Of a stretch of DNA of 64,000 bases, positions 50,017 to 63,157 are shown one piece after another. Where the stretch lies: NCBI GenBank assembly GCA_014706295.1, contig JACSVZ010000007.1, forward strand, positions 47,134,975 to 47,198,974. The letters are read 5' to 3'. The first letter of the stretch is position 1. The number at the start of each line of letters is the position of its first letter. The notes beneath the pieces were generated by a model. That model made no database searches. It had not been told where the DNA came from and saw only the letters and a program-made list of their open reading frames with translations. Both the position numbers and the translations under genes were made by a program. The DNA is from Lycocorax pyrrhopterus obiensis (Eukaryota; Chordata; Aves; Passeriformes; Paradisaeidae).

Positions 50017-53000
50017 GTGAATTGATTATGGGATGAATGTTACCATCCCAAATCTCCAGTTAAGTCATTGTTAAAATTGTAGTGAACCCTACTGAATCAC
50101 TTTGCACACGTTCAAGTACTCAGTGATTAAGTGCTGCCAAACCCTTTTGCACCTTTATCTTTGCATCTGTATCCTTTGTACCCTTACTCCCTTTTCCATT
50201 CCTGGCTTCCATGTCAATCATTCTGAGTTGCTTCTAATTTGATCCTCCTTTGTTTGCTTTAACCTATGCAGTAGGTAATGGAGTGAACCTTGCCATCCAG
50301 CTCTGTAAAGCTGTATTTTTACAAATTCATGTTTAACCCTACTTTTGCCAATACCTTTGATGATGTTTCTTTAAGCGGCCAAACCATTCATTCATGACAA
50401 TCAGAATGGGGCAGATGCACCAAATCTTTAGCACAAAAAGGGAAATTTTTCTCCATAACTGTGTGCTTCTTTGTACATGTTCAATAAATTAGGTAACTAC
50501 ATATATCAATATTTAAATGCATTTATTGAAATATACACACAGGCACAGAAGTATTTGTACACACACAGCCGATCAAGTGGGTATGAGCTTAGCTACTTTT
50601 TCATTTTCAAGAGAAATATTCCCAGGAGAAACAAGTTACTTAACATATTACTATCAGAAACTGAGTGTTGAAACTCAACTTGCGGTTCACAAAGCAGCAT
50701 TTCCTATTTTATTTTAATGAAAAACAATGTATATATTCACACAAAATAAATAAACTGTGTTTAAAAGATGCAAAGCATGGATGTTGAAATGTAAAAATGA
50801 AAGATATGCAGGAAGTGTTGTTAGTATCTTGATTCAAAATAGGAGTGCATGTAAAAATCAGGACTGGAATTTCCCGTCATTGTACGAACAATTTTAATTT
50901 CAATTTCACCTTATCCTTCTTGCGCACTAGAGAGCAGAATGACAGGCTAGACACAGAAATAAATATTGTCAGAGACAACGGAATTTATTACCTTTATTGT
51001 ATACAATTCCAAGCACTATGACACTCTGACCTATAAAGAGAAAGGAAACTAAGAGAAATAACTTGTAGATAAAGCCAAAGATCCTATAATCCTATTTCCA
51101 AGTTGACGGAGGTTGTCCTAAAACTATTTAAAGAGAAGTTGCATTTTCTGTGCTAATTTGTGATCAGTATTAAATGCATTCAAGAGAGGATAAATTCTTT
51201 TATAGCCTAAAAGCCTTACAGACTCTTACACTTGTAAGGAAATGAGTTTATCCCACTCTGCTGATTAGAGAGTATTGTTTTGTAAAAATTTGTCTGTCAA
51301 GATCCAGGTGCAACTTCGATTTCTTTTACAAAGGATGCGAGGAAGAAGTGCTGAATACAGTAGGTTCTTGTTCACAGTCTACTATCTTGGCAGGTGTACT
51401 TCTAGTAGTTTGAAACCTGTAGTGTAAAGCGCTACTTACCCCAAAAGATGCCCTAGCTTTGGTTTTGGGGTTTCTGAACACACTGTACTTCTGAAAAAGA
51501 AAAAAAAATCCTGCCTCCTTTCCTCTTGCAGTCCCAATTCATTTTCTAGTCTGTTATCAATTTCAGGAAAATCAAATTATGAATTCATAGTTGTAAGAAC
51601 AAACTGGGCCATCCCAGAGCTCTGCATACTCTCAAGTGTACAGCTGAAGAATTTCTAGTGGCAAGATTTATTCCAGTATCTGAAACCAATGGATTTTTTC
51701 ACATTTAGCTTAAATAAGGCATAGCAGTGAAATGTGCAAGCCACTGACCACCCAACCAATTTAAGATAGTCTCTACTTTTTTCAACACTTCAAATAAAAT
51801 TAAGCTCTCCTAGTAATATTCCATTTCTGTTAATTTGCCAATTTTTGGATGCTTGAGAAATGCCCTATATATAATCAAGAACTTACCAGCAGAACAGAGA
51901 TCTGCTCTGACTGACAGGAAGAAATTTCTAGCTTGTTAGAGGGGAAAAATTACTGCCAATGTTAACCATGACCAACATTAACACAGCCAGCATACAAGAA
52001 AACTCACAAGACACAAACATCGCTTGGACTTGATCACCATCACTGTCCCATACTTTTCTTCTTTTTACTAGTTAGGAAGCTTTGGCTTCCCCAGGGATCC
52101 AAAACCAGGTGACTGCCCATCACACAAGCAGGTCATAGCAAGAGAGCATCTTAAAAATTCCTAGACCTTCTGTTTTAATTTTCCCAATATAGGTCTGGCA
52201 CAAGAAATCTGATGTAGTCAAGGAACAGCCCAACTTGACAACAGCGTTCCCTTGCTCATAGCAATCTGCACATCACCAAAACTGCTCATAGCAACACAAC
52301 TGCAATAATTTTCTTATTTTAGTAATCTCCATGTAAAGCACAGGCTTATGCCTCTCTTGTAGCTGTGCTCTCAGACTCTAGAACTATGAAAGCCAAGATT
52401 GCTTCTAATATCAGCCACCTTCACATTTTAGGAATGCCAAACATTCACAGGCTCTCAGCACGGAGCATATGCTCCAGCTCATCAGCCCAGAGATTTTGAT
52501 GGCAATAGTCACAATAATTTCACAGTTACAGAAAATAAATCTTTCCATACTCTACCATTTTCCAAGTTACTATACGAATTTTACCACTAATTTCTAACTG
52601 TGACTTGTTCAGAGAACGACTCCTGTAAAACAGGATCTAACTGGTGGTGTGCTACATTCCTGTCACAGGCCGCTGAAATTTCTTGCTCTAAGCCCCAGCC
52701 TAGCCAGAAGTGGCCTAGCCCCAAATTTCACTTAGAGGAAAGGTTTTACACCAGCTGCCGCCAGACTTGTCTCCATATCTGCAGCGATCACAGCCAGCAC
52801 CCTTCCCAGCTACATGACAGCCCCTTAGGAGATGCTCTCACTGTGCTGCCAGGTACCCAGCAATCCTGGGTGCAAACAATCACAACAGGCAAACAGCCCT
52901 CATTCTCGGAGCAGATTACAACTCCTGGCATGGAAAGGAAAACACTGGAGGATGTTTGGCAGTCCTAGTAAACTGAACAGGAACTTGTCATTTCTCTTGC

Positions 53001-54879
53001 TTGCTCTAGTCTCCATCTTCCTTCACCCAACTCAAACCCAAGAGCACCAGAGTCAGTTTTCCACTGGTAAGTCAGTCCCGTATGTGTGTTTGTGGGAGGA
53101 ACACGTCTCTAGACAAAAGCACATGTGCTGATGCCTACAGAAGGGTCAGTCACAGAAAACACTTTCCCAAAAAAAGCTGAGATCAGCTACTGGCAATTTA
53201 AAGGAAGTAGATTCTAGTGTTCAAATTGCAAAGTCATAGCCACATCACCTGCAGGACCAACCTGAAAATAGACAAAGAACAAATCTGAAGCCATTTAGCA
53301 GCATCCTTGGAGAAACACTACCTGTAGGCTACCTCAGCACTGAACTGCCAGGGCAAGGACCATTCAACTCCTCACCTCCTTCATGCTTCAGGGGTATCCT
53401 CCCTGATCTTTTCTTTCCTACACTACAGCACTTATTGAGGCAGTCAGGCCAGCGCTGCAGGAACTTGCAGCAGCAGCAGTTACTTCTCTCTCTGGTGTAT
53501 TTTGCAAAGTGCTGTTTTACTGCCACCACTCACACAGCAGTTGACACTGAATGTAGAATAGGTGAGTAGACCTGTGCCCAGAACCTCTGCCCAAGGTTAA
53601 TACTGTGGTAGGACTTGCCTTGCAGCACTCATCCACACTCTCCAGTTGTCAAGGGAAGTAAACAAAGTCAGTAAACTTCATCTTGAGTCACTCAGACATA
53701 ATAATTTCAAAAGTCACTACACAGGGCTGTTACAAAATAAGCAGAGTTATCTGTAGAGATAGTAAAGACACCCATGCAGATATAAAACAAAAGTTACGTA
53801 AGTTTAAACAGATTAGGAATTTAACTTACCTTTGTGTACTCTGCAACGTGATCTACCATTACCGAGACCTGTCTGCCAGAGTTCTGTTTTTTTCCTTCTC
53901 AACTTCAGAGACCAAAGGTAGCTCAGATTTTTCGGTCACAGGGAAAATAAACAGCCAGAGGTCACATTTCCTTACTAATGGCTCTAATATCAACGTTAGC
54001 AGGACCACACTTTAGGCACTTAATAAATAACAGCTTTTGCCACGTTTTATACACTCAACTAGAAAAATAGAAATAAAAATGTGGACACTGAAAAGCTTTA
54101 GCAGAGAGATTTTCCAGCTTTCTGCAGCATTTTGTGAGAGTTCTGTCTTTCCCATGCAAGTAAGACAAAACAATGTTACAGTTTTGTAAACTTCTTGCAG
54201 GTGCGGATTGTTTTGGTAGAATTGTTATGGTTCTAACTAGAAAAACACTCAGAGATGGGTGTCTTAGAACTTGACCAATCCCCTTAGGGGGTGGATGGCA
54301 AAAACCAATTACCTTATGCCACTTAATACACTTTGCGAACTGACATATAAAGGTCTTCTGAGAATTCATTAAATCACCATCCATTTATCCCTGAGCCTGG
54401 ATTTCGTGTCGTTTCTCTACTCGTCCGTGGGGAAAACAGCGACATAAAAAGACTACATGCAAACTGCACAACTATATACGCACCCTACACAGAATGCAGA
54501 GCTAAAAATGTCACCCCAAAGTCACCATTTCTGTACGAATCACTACAAAATTCAGTCACTCATTGGGGTTTTTTTACTGACTGTACAGTGCTAAGGCCAT
54601 TACAAAATCCTCTCACTTACCAGCACCCTCAGGACCCCAGCAGCCCCACTAGGACTTTACCCACTTTCCCAAACAAAGGAGAGCTCTGCTGTTCAAATTA
54701 CTCCCTTAGGGACACACTGCACAACCCCTCTGACTTAATTTTATTTCTTCAATAATACCACTGCAAACACACTGAATGCTAATAATAAATAAATTATTCA
54801 AATATTCAGTCTCTACGGAAGCACCATGTGAATCATCTTCCTGAAAAGAAACTCCTGAAGAGACTGTCAGGCATTCTTC

Positions 54880-54888
54880 GGGGGGGGG
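54880..54888 (+). repeat. Run of nine G
   Basis: This is an uninterrupted G9 homopolymer after CATTCTTC. It is a likely site of length polymorphism or sequencing error. Confidence 0.8.
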
Positions 54889-55384
54889 AAGGAAAAAGCT
54901 GATTTAAATAATTATGCCATGTGAACGAACAGCAATTTATTTTAACAAGGAGAGATAGTAGCTTTGCTGTTAATTCAGTAAGTTGACCCAAACCAAGTCA
55001 CCAGCAAACAGAGCATGACTGTCACCATCGTTTCAAAGACAGTGGAATGGCAGCTCAGAGAAGCAAAAGATGAAGAGAAGACATGATAAAGTCGAAAGGT
55101 TTAGTACTCTGCTGATGAAAGTAACTACACTGGAACTAGACACTCAACCCCCCACATCTCTGCACAGTCCTTTTCCAAGTGTATCTCTCAGAGTAAAGAG
55201 CTCAACTGGGGGGAAAGAAAAACAAAGCAAAATCCAAAATACACTTCCCTGCAAAAGCTAACGGATAGCTCTATTGCTTTTTACAGTTATGTTCCCCCTG
55301 TTTAAAGTCATTCCATTAGTGGAGCACTGGAATATGATGCAGAGCCAATATTCTGTAGACTGACAGCTCTGGGCAGTGAAAAGC

Positions 55385-55432
55385 ACCATTATTATCCTCA
55401 TCTCACAGAGCACAAAATCAAGAAATTATAAC
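55385..55432 (+). repeat. Possible MIR-like fragment
   Basis: ACCATTATTATCCTCATCTC followed by ACAGAGCACAAAATCAAG resembles the MIR segment TACTATTATTATCCCCATTT plus ACAGATGAGGAAACTGAG. The match is short and decays quickly downstream, so this is the weakest of the three MIR candidates. Confidence 0.35.
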
Positions 55433-58400
55433 CCCAAAGCAACAAAATGTATTTAGATTCTTGGGAACATGATGTGCCCAAATATGCATTAAGAAATTAA
55501 TGTTTAGTTGGATTTGGGCCTTAGAGTCTTGCCCAAATCCTGCGTTATAGATCACAGCACCTAAATCTACCAATCCTAAGGCTGGATTATCTTGCATTGC
55601 TTTTGGCCTTTTTCTTATGGTCACCATGACATTTAAGTATTATATAATATTAAATTATCTGTAATAGATACACTACCTTGCCACGTTCTTTTTGTTTGCA
55701 CCTCTAGGCAGTAGAAGAAATGAGAGCATTTCTCTCCAAGGTTGGTTTTCTTTCGAAGTGTGACATGCTATTCTGAAGGTTAAATGCATGTGAGACTTGC
55801 TGAAGTTTCTCATCTTTCAGCTCTCCTCTGTTCCTCCTTCTCCTCAGCCCTGTTAGCACCAGAAGGTACAGATACCTTGTGTTCCATGATGGGCTGTACC
55901 TCTTCCCTATATGCCCAGGACTTGCACCAGTTCTCCTTGCCCCGTGGAAAGAGCAGATGAATCTCTCCACCAGGAGAAAGAAGCCCACTGTGCTTGCAGG
56001 GGCTCCTGGGTATTTGTTGGCAGTGTTGACAAAAACATTTCAAATTTTCACATTATTAGAGAGAAAATGCATGTCGCTGCATGCACACAGACATCTTCCC
56101 TTAGTGAATTTGTTGTCAAGTTCCCTCTTGAAAGTAAAAAAACAACTCCTCCCAGCTTCTCCAGAGTAAAGGCTGAGTAGTTGGTGTGGGCAATACTTAT
56201 CCAAAGAAACCGGGCCCTGCTGTTGTTAAACTCTTATCCTAGTGCCATTATTAACATAAAAACATAGGCTGGATGTCTTCATTTGTAAGAGTGAAAGTTT
56301 CTGATTCCCCTTTCAAGGGAAATAAGCAACAAATGTCCCCTTTCTGCTTCCTCCCTGCTGGTTTATTTCCACCTCAGCAACTGCTTCTATTAATAGCTAA
56401 CGCTTGGAAAGGTGAAGTCCCAAAATTGCGCTCTCATTTTTTACAAATACTTAATGGGAAAGAGATTAAATAGTTTGTTTGGACATTTCAAAGATTCTCA
56501 AGCTTATTAGAGATGAAAAAGATCTCTGTACAATTGTATGCACATGTTCAAAATAAGCTGGTTCCTCATCTTTTTATGTAGGACATCTCACTTCTGGTCT
56601 GTCCACAGTTCACACAAAATAAACTTTCCTATTAGGAATGCAATCTTCTAGCTCAAATAACTCATCATTCTCAACAAAGAATAAAGTGATCCACGTGCTT
56701 TGGCACCTTCTTTTAAGTCTCACACTATGGCCGGGTGTCACACTAAAATATGAAAGCCATCAACGTGGACTGAGGGCATTAAGGGTCAATGGAGAAGCAG
56801 TGCCCAGAGTTTCCATTTCTACTCTGCAACAAACTGAGGAGTCTCCATCTCATGCTGGTTTTGGTGACACCTGACCCTGTGAAGACAGTGTCTTCCAACT
56901 CTTTCCTGTCAGAGCTTCTCACAGGTGGTGCCAGCTACAGCCATGGCAGCTGGACCAAGGCAGATTGCACACGGGCTGCTGCAAGTATCAGAGAAGAAAG
57001 TGTCTCATACAGTGCTTTCCCAGAGGAGAAGAGGATAAGTCATGCCCACGTAACCATCCTATCCCTTGCTCTGTTCTGGAGCATGAGGATGCCTATTCTC
57101 TGCAGCTGCTGGCAGAGAAAGAAATAAGCAGCCTGTGAGATCTGGGGAGGGCAATCCCTCCTTTCTCAGGCTCCCTCGGCCAAGAGGGACCAGAGGCCAC
57201 ATGCAACTCCTCACTCTTCCCCTTCTGCATTCTCGAGGGGAAGGGTTTTTCCAATCTTTCTTTTCCATCCTCATTAAAAGAGAATTATGGCTTCCAAGGA
57301 AAGCCATGCTGTCCGAATTCAGTTCACTGACTGCTGCAATCCAGTCTGGACATGTGAACCCAGGTCTGCAGGATCTCTGAAGAAAGAGTTCATATCTTTG
57401 ATGTAACATCCACAGGCAGAGGATTTAAATCGTGCTGATTGTCAGAAGAGGAAGTGGAGGACCTTGCTCACACAAGAAAGCAGACAGCATGGCAAGGATT
57501 GCAGCTCTACTTCCAGTAGGTCAGGCACAACTGGAAGGGGGACCATCAAGTCTCAGTGATGATGCCCATCTCCAGTTTTTTTTCAACAGCAATAGGGACT
57601 GGATGACCCAGATTCACCTTCCTTCACCAGACGATGAAGACAAATCAAGACAGAACAAATTTGATACGAAAAGGCACTGTAATATGCTGCATTTAATTTA
57701 TTAAAGTGTGAGGGCAAATAAGATAAAAAAAGAGTAGTAACTTTGTTGTTTTTGGGGTTTTTTTCCCCTCAAAAGGGTAGTTACATCTTTAAGAAACTAA
57801 ACCAAACCCCTCCACAGTCCAGTTACATCTTACAGGTGGCACTCAGCCACTGGAATTTATATGACTGCTGCTAAAAGGTAATTTGAAGATGCATTTTTAG
57901 TTTATTCAATAAGAATGTCAGATATACTGACAGCAAAATAGTTTTATTATTACCACTGATCTGTGAGCAACTGCATGCTCAAGTCTGTAACACGAGCTTA
58001 ACACCCAAGACCAGAGCAGAGGTGACAAAACTGCCCTTTTCAGAACACCATATATTAGTTTTAAGGTTTTGAAGTTAATGTGACTATGGCCCTGCCTATC
58101 TCCCCCAGTATAAGTTCCTGAAGAGTTTAGAATATGTCTAAATATTTTCCACCATAAGGACTTTTTCCTGACATGTATTTTATTATAGAAAAACAAAAAA
58201 CGAATGTGTTACGACAGATCAGAACAGAAAAAACAGTGGGAAGAAAGGCCCTCCATACAGCAGATTAAAAAAAAATTAAGCCATGATTTGAAACAAACAC
58301 ACAATACGTACAATAACAAGCTACAAAAAAACGAGAAAAAGGAAAGCAGCAAGAGCAAAAACCTGTTTTATATGGAAATCCAGAAGGCTAGAACACAGCA

Positions 58401-59500
58401 ATTTCCAGGGGGACACAGTTAAGTTTTGAGAGAAGACATCAGAGTCTGGTAAGACTGAAGGTCCTACCTAAATTAAGTTCTGCATGAGACTTCTCGAGAA
58501 GACCGAACAGCACAAGGACATAGGGAGCAACCATCACGTAGCAGAAGGAGTTCACGACTGCAAAAAGTACCTAGGCAGGTGACTTACTCAATATAGAGTA
58601 ACTGGTTAGAGAGTTAATGCCAACAGCAACAGTACCACGATCCTCACAAAAAACACTAAGGCAGCTAATAAAATCATAGGCAAAAAAAGAATGGCGTAAA
58701 CATGTATTTCAAAATTCTTCAAAAAATACAAAGCCAGAAAGTAACAGAGAATTAACCCTGCTCATGTCAAAAACATGAAGGACAGAGAATAGCTACAATG
58801 AATTTTAGCCTCCCTTTCTCTTCCTTTGCTATTTTGAGGTACACAGATAACTATTTTCTCAGTCACTTTCTCAGACGAGATATGTTAAACTCTTTACAAT
58901 GGTTAAGATTATTTTGCCAAATAGTTCTGATATAAAATGAATGGAAACCAGGAGCATCTACAAGTCTTCTTGGCTAAAAAAAGCACTACTTACACTGTGG
59001 AATTTTTTTCTCTTCATTCTTCAGACCAGAAAAAGAACACTTTTCTTAACAATTCAGAAGAAATGAGGTGTGACAAGTGCATGTGACTATCACATTTATT
59101 GAAATTAAAGAATTATTCTGTATTACTGTCTATAACACAGTGAACATTCTTTTCAAACATAGTAAAACAATTATGAAGTAAAAATAGTTTAAAATCCCTT
59201 TGTTACCTTGACTTTTGCCAATCAAAAGGCAGTACTATAACTTGAAACCAATAATTGAGTAAATTTTTCATTTTCCTGTTTGCATTAAGCTGAATATAAG
59301 CACTGGAAAAAGAATTCAGATGGTCATGCTACATAGATGACAAACATCTACACCTTATCTCACACCTCCCTGCACTGCTACCATTCCTCTACACAGGTCT
59401 TCTGGAAAAAGACAGTCAGAAGCAGCAAAGTAGTGGATGCACTACTTCCGTGCAATCTGCTTAAGCCAATATATTAAAGAGCCTATTGTAGGGAAAAATC

Positions 59501-59540
59501 GAAAGACAGAAAGGAAAGCAAAAAGACAGAAAGGAAGGCT
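59501..59540. repeat. 20-bp tandem duplication, purine-rich
   Basis: GAAAGACAGAAAGGAAAGCA is followed directly by a copy with 17 of 20 bases identical. The plus strand is almost pure A/G here. Confidence 0.8.
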
Positions 59541-61343
59541 TGGTTGATTTATCTTTGTGTTTTAAAATTACAACCAGAAAGTGTTAAAAGATTACTTTAA
59601 TGAGGTTTTTCTTCATACTCTTCTCATCCTTCCAACCTCAGTTGTATCATGCATATTATAGTCCAAATTGGCCGCGTTTTCCACTTGAAATGACAACGCA
59701 GAATGCCAACTCAGTTAAAGCTCTGTTTGGCTTTGTTAGTTTCTTGAAAAGGCAGTCATCTCTTTTCTCTATTTCTTTAATATGTTGCAAAGTTTTGGGC
59801 TTTTAGATTTTCCATGCCAATTTGGAAGGCAGAAGAGGGCAGAGAACAGTATATTCTTTATTGTGAGAAGGCTTTACGCAACAACTGAGATAGGGAGGAC
59901 TACAAATAGCTGTTATTAATTCCTGGTATCTTGCATCTTAAGAAAAGGTAAAACATATCTGCCATACAGACTTGACAGAGCAAGTTTACATTTTATGAAC
60001 TCAGATTACAAAGACCATATATGTGCAGATACCCATTAAAAATCAGAATTGTTGAAAAAATGAAACAAATCAAGTTATTTCACAATAGGTCTTTTTTCTT
60101 ACAAAAAAAAATAATCTAGTGCTTTTCATTAGGAAGGACTGTAAAGGTAGCACATCTATCTGATCAAGACTAAAGCCAAAAGCTGCTGAATTCTACAATT
60201 TATACCATCTTCTAATGTTAAGAAATAATCGGAATGCTTTAACGTACTTAAAATTCATTTGAACAAATCTCAGCATAGATATTAAACAGAATTCTACAAA
60301 TTTTTAGATATGTGCAAGGAATTAACTTGAAAAATATTCTCAGGTAAACCTCAGATGCTGGATTACTTTGGTGTGTAGAAGATAATACTGCCTGACAATG
60401 AATTATTTGCTTGTGTGCCTTGTTGTGAGTAAAGCTCCATCCTAGGTGATTTGGAGAAATGCTCCTGAGAACATTATATAGCATTTTGTGCCAGAAGAAA
60501 GACCAGAAAAGTCTTGGCACCAGGAGAATGAACACAAAACTGAGATAATTCATGGATAAATCCTTGCAAAGACCATAAAACAATCCTCAACGGTTGAAGT
60601 TACTTTGCACCATAGAGAAACACTCGTGGTCTGGGGACACAGCCTTCTGTGTTCCTAAGACACCTCCATTAAGAGTGATGTACGCAATGGAAGAAATACA
60701 AACAGACATAGTAGTGAAAAACTATTTTAAGAAGTCTGGTAAGATAGACTGAAAATTTTCAGCTATCAAAACTGCAGTCATATAGCTTCTGTTTATGTTG
60801 TCCATACAACGGAAATTAGATATTTAGCACTGTTCTATGAATATAAGCACTGTTAAACATGGTAGCTTTCTTGAGCCAAACACTCTGTCACTGTTTTCCC
60901 CACTACATCATGGCTACCTACCTTCTGGTACCTTTTGCTATCAGCACACTTAAGGAGTAAAGACAAGGATCTCTCTCAAAGAACAACCTTGTTTCACTCA
61001 CAGAGCTAAAAGTGTTCCAGTGTTCCTGGAACATATCCTTCTGGGCACTCTTTATCCACACAAAGGGAAAAAACCAAAAAGCCACCCTTCGCCATATATT
61101 ACAGCAAGCAATTTAATGATCTGAGGAAAGAAAAAAAGCAGCAACTTTCACAGACTACACTCACTGTCCGTGGTAAATCGTCATTTTCAAGGCACCAGAT
61201 GCGCAATAAAGGAGACAGGGTAAAGGAAACAAAAAAACATTTGGTTATTTCTTGCCGGGTGAGTATCAAAAAAAGCTGTGCAATTTGCAGAAGTTATTTG
61301 TCAACTAGAACAGTTACTCCAAGATGTAGTATCTATCACCTAC

Positions 61344-61408
61344 CTTGTAGAAGAGTTCCATTTCTCTTGAAAAAGGTGCTTCCTGGCCAAATGGGTGGAC
61401 CTGATGTG
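61344..61408 (-). CDS. FOXN3: FOXN3 internal coding exon, 65 nt (post-forkhead segment)
   Basis: Read on the minus strand, the exon follows a strong pyrimidine-rich acceptor (TTATTCCCTTTAG) and ends at donor G|GTAGGT. It begins with one base that completes a serine codon, then encodes [21 protein letters not shown] and one base of the next codon. This matches the FOXN3 region just after the forkhead DNA-binding domain ([14 protein letters not shown] is diagnostic). Human FOXN3, as I remember it, has alanine where this sequence has threonine before LLQ. The segment has no enzymatic motif; it is part of the linker towards the C-terminal regulatory region. The last base G joins AT of the 66-nt exon to give Asp, or TT of the 109-nt exon to give Val if the 66-nt exon is skipped. 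Both joins stay in frame. Confidence 0.94.
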
Positions 61409-61799
61409 CTAAAGGGAATAAGAAAGAAGTGTAAAGAAAATCACATTTGCATTTTAAGTTGCAATTATAAGTTACTATTTGCATGAATTTTATTTTGTTC
61501 TTAAAGCTAAAGTATCATCATGACACTTTTGCCTTCAAGCAAGGGTCTAAAATTTCCTGTTAAAAATAGGTTAATTTGATTCAAGATTGACATTCTCTTC
61601 ACAAGGAAAAACCTCCTCAGCAGAGCACACACCCACACTCTCTTGGAGGAAGGGAGAAAAAAGCAATTTGGAATAAATAATAAAAAACCTCAAATCAATG
61701 TCAAAATTATTTACTGAATTCTCAGTACAGAAAAATATATGCCCTTTCCCAAAGATGCTTGCTAAAAACTCAAATGTTTTACGGCTTTCACTCAGCCAT

Positions 61800-62960
61800 G
61801 ACAACACGCTGTCCCAGCTAATGTGCCTGCCCAGGACAGCCCTGGCCAGACACCGGGCAGTCCCCGTGCCTCACCCACAGAATCCCCTCACACGCATAGG
61901 TCCCGTCACCGCACCAGAAACACAACTCAACACACTGTCCTCCAGCACCAGCACTGACAAATCTCAGCCTTTGCCATGTGCTCGGTGACCACAGTGGCTC
62001 CTGTGAGACCCTGTCAGGGCAGTGGCCACGGGGGCAGCCGGGCGCCTGGCAGGTGTCACTGCCCACCTGAACCAAGGCCCTGCCCTGAACTCACACAGGG
62101 CCTGGTCCTCCTCTGCTTCACCTCCTGCTCACACAGAGGCTGCCTGAAGGTGGTGGCCGCCAAGAGGCCTCTCCTATGACAAGTGCAGCTGAAGGCAACA
62201 ATATTTCAAACACAGGAGAGGGAAGAGGAGCGAACACCGGCAGGATCATTTAAACCTTGTTTCCTTCGATGCCTTGGAGCAGTCCCACAGAGCAGGGGGC
62301 AAGAGACTGCGGAGCATCTGCTCCAACAACCTGCGGAGCTGGCGAGCTGGAGAATAGGGGATGCTGGTGAGGAAGCTTCCCTGCAGCAGCCACCTGCCAC
62401 CACCTCTCCTGGTGAGAGGACCGAGGTGAGGTGACCCTGCTCCTGCCCTGGTTGCAGGAGAGGGCAGGGCCAAGTTGTTATTCTACACTCCCCGCATCAT
62501 CGCTGCAGGCATGGTCTGGGAGGACAAGCTGGGCGCCCTACCAGAACTGTGCCATTTTGCCTCCACAGTGGTAATGTGTTGGGATCAGCCTCCGAGGACC
62601 TGGGCCCTACTGCCATAATTCGTCCCCCGTTTTCTCTGGAACACAGTTACAAGACATGGCGATGAAAAAAGTGGCAAAAACGCAAATCCACAGTAGTGCT
62701 GAACAAACAGCGCTGGCATGGAGGCTGCCAGGAAGAAAGGAGTGGGTAGGGAGTGACCCCAACCCAGTTGAGCCCATAGAGCCGAGCCGAAAGGAGCCCA
62801 GCCAAACTAAGCCCAAAGGAGCGCAGTGGAATGGCTGGAAAGCCGCAGCAACCCTGGGACTGACCTCCAGAACATCAGAGCGGTAGAAATGGTGGCACAG
62901 GCTGCCGGAACTGCAAGGAACTGAACCCAGTGGAGCGGCAGCACAACCCGACTCAAATGA
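61800..62960. other. GC-richer block of unknown origin
   Basis: Compared with its surroundings, this block has many more G and C and scattered CpG (GGCAGCCGGGCGCC, GTGGCCGCCAAG, GGGCGCCCTACC). It does not look like a dense CpG island, and the gene's promoter is not expected here. It could be a lineage-specific insertion or an intronic regulatory block. No coding similarity is recognised in its short frames. Confidence 0.4.
62785..62826. repeat. Degenerate 25-bp tandem repeat
   Basis: AGCCGAAAGGAGCCCAG at 62785-62801 recurs as AGCCCAAAGGAGCGCAG at 62810-62826 (15 of 17 identical, period 25). Further GAGCC words precede it. It lies inside the GC-richer block. Confidence 0.65.
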
Positions 62961-63028
62961 CCTAGCTTTTGGGAGGTTTGCTTCTCACTGTTTTTAGTTG
63001 TTTTGGGCTGGGTGGCAGAAAACGCTAT

Positions 63029-63157
63029 CCACAGGAGCCCCCTCACCATCTTGCCTGTGTTCTCAATTACCACAGGAATGATCACCATATTGCCTTTGTC
63101 TGGGGAAGCCACATGGATATGACCTATAAGGAGCATCCACCATCTTGTTTTTGTTTA
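63029..63157. repeat. Degenerate triplication, about 40-bp unit
   Basis: Three units start with CCACAGGA, CCACAGGA and CCACATGG at 63029, 63070 and 63109. Each carries CACCATCTTG, CACCATATTG and CACCATCTTG at 63044, 63083 and 63138, followed by GCCTGTGT, GCCTTTGT and TTTTTGTT. Unit lengths are about 41, 39 and 49 bases. On the transcript strand the shared word is CAAGATGGTG, close to the AAGATGGC core of YY1 sites. Confidence 0.6.

Larger units (their letters stand above)
48001..61343 (-). other. FOXN3: FOXN3 48-kb intron, 5'-most section
   Basis: This section runs up to the GTAGGT donor at 61343. It contains an A/C-rich tract at 48.09 kb, a nested inverted repeat of alternating AC/TG at 49973-50016, a run of nine G at 54880-54888, a weak MIR-like piece at 55385-55432 and a 20-bp tandem duplication at 59501-59540. 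The rest is AT-rich intron sequence in which I see nothing definite. Confidence 0.8.

Noticed and set aside
52600..53131. Plus-strand frames of 122 and 99 codons
   Set aside because: The proteins show no recognisable motif, overlap each other in different frames and lack a promoter or splice evidence.
61800..62600. CpG island / promoter call
   Set aside because: CpGs are scattered rather than dense, and FOXN3's first exons are expected well outside the window.
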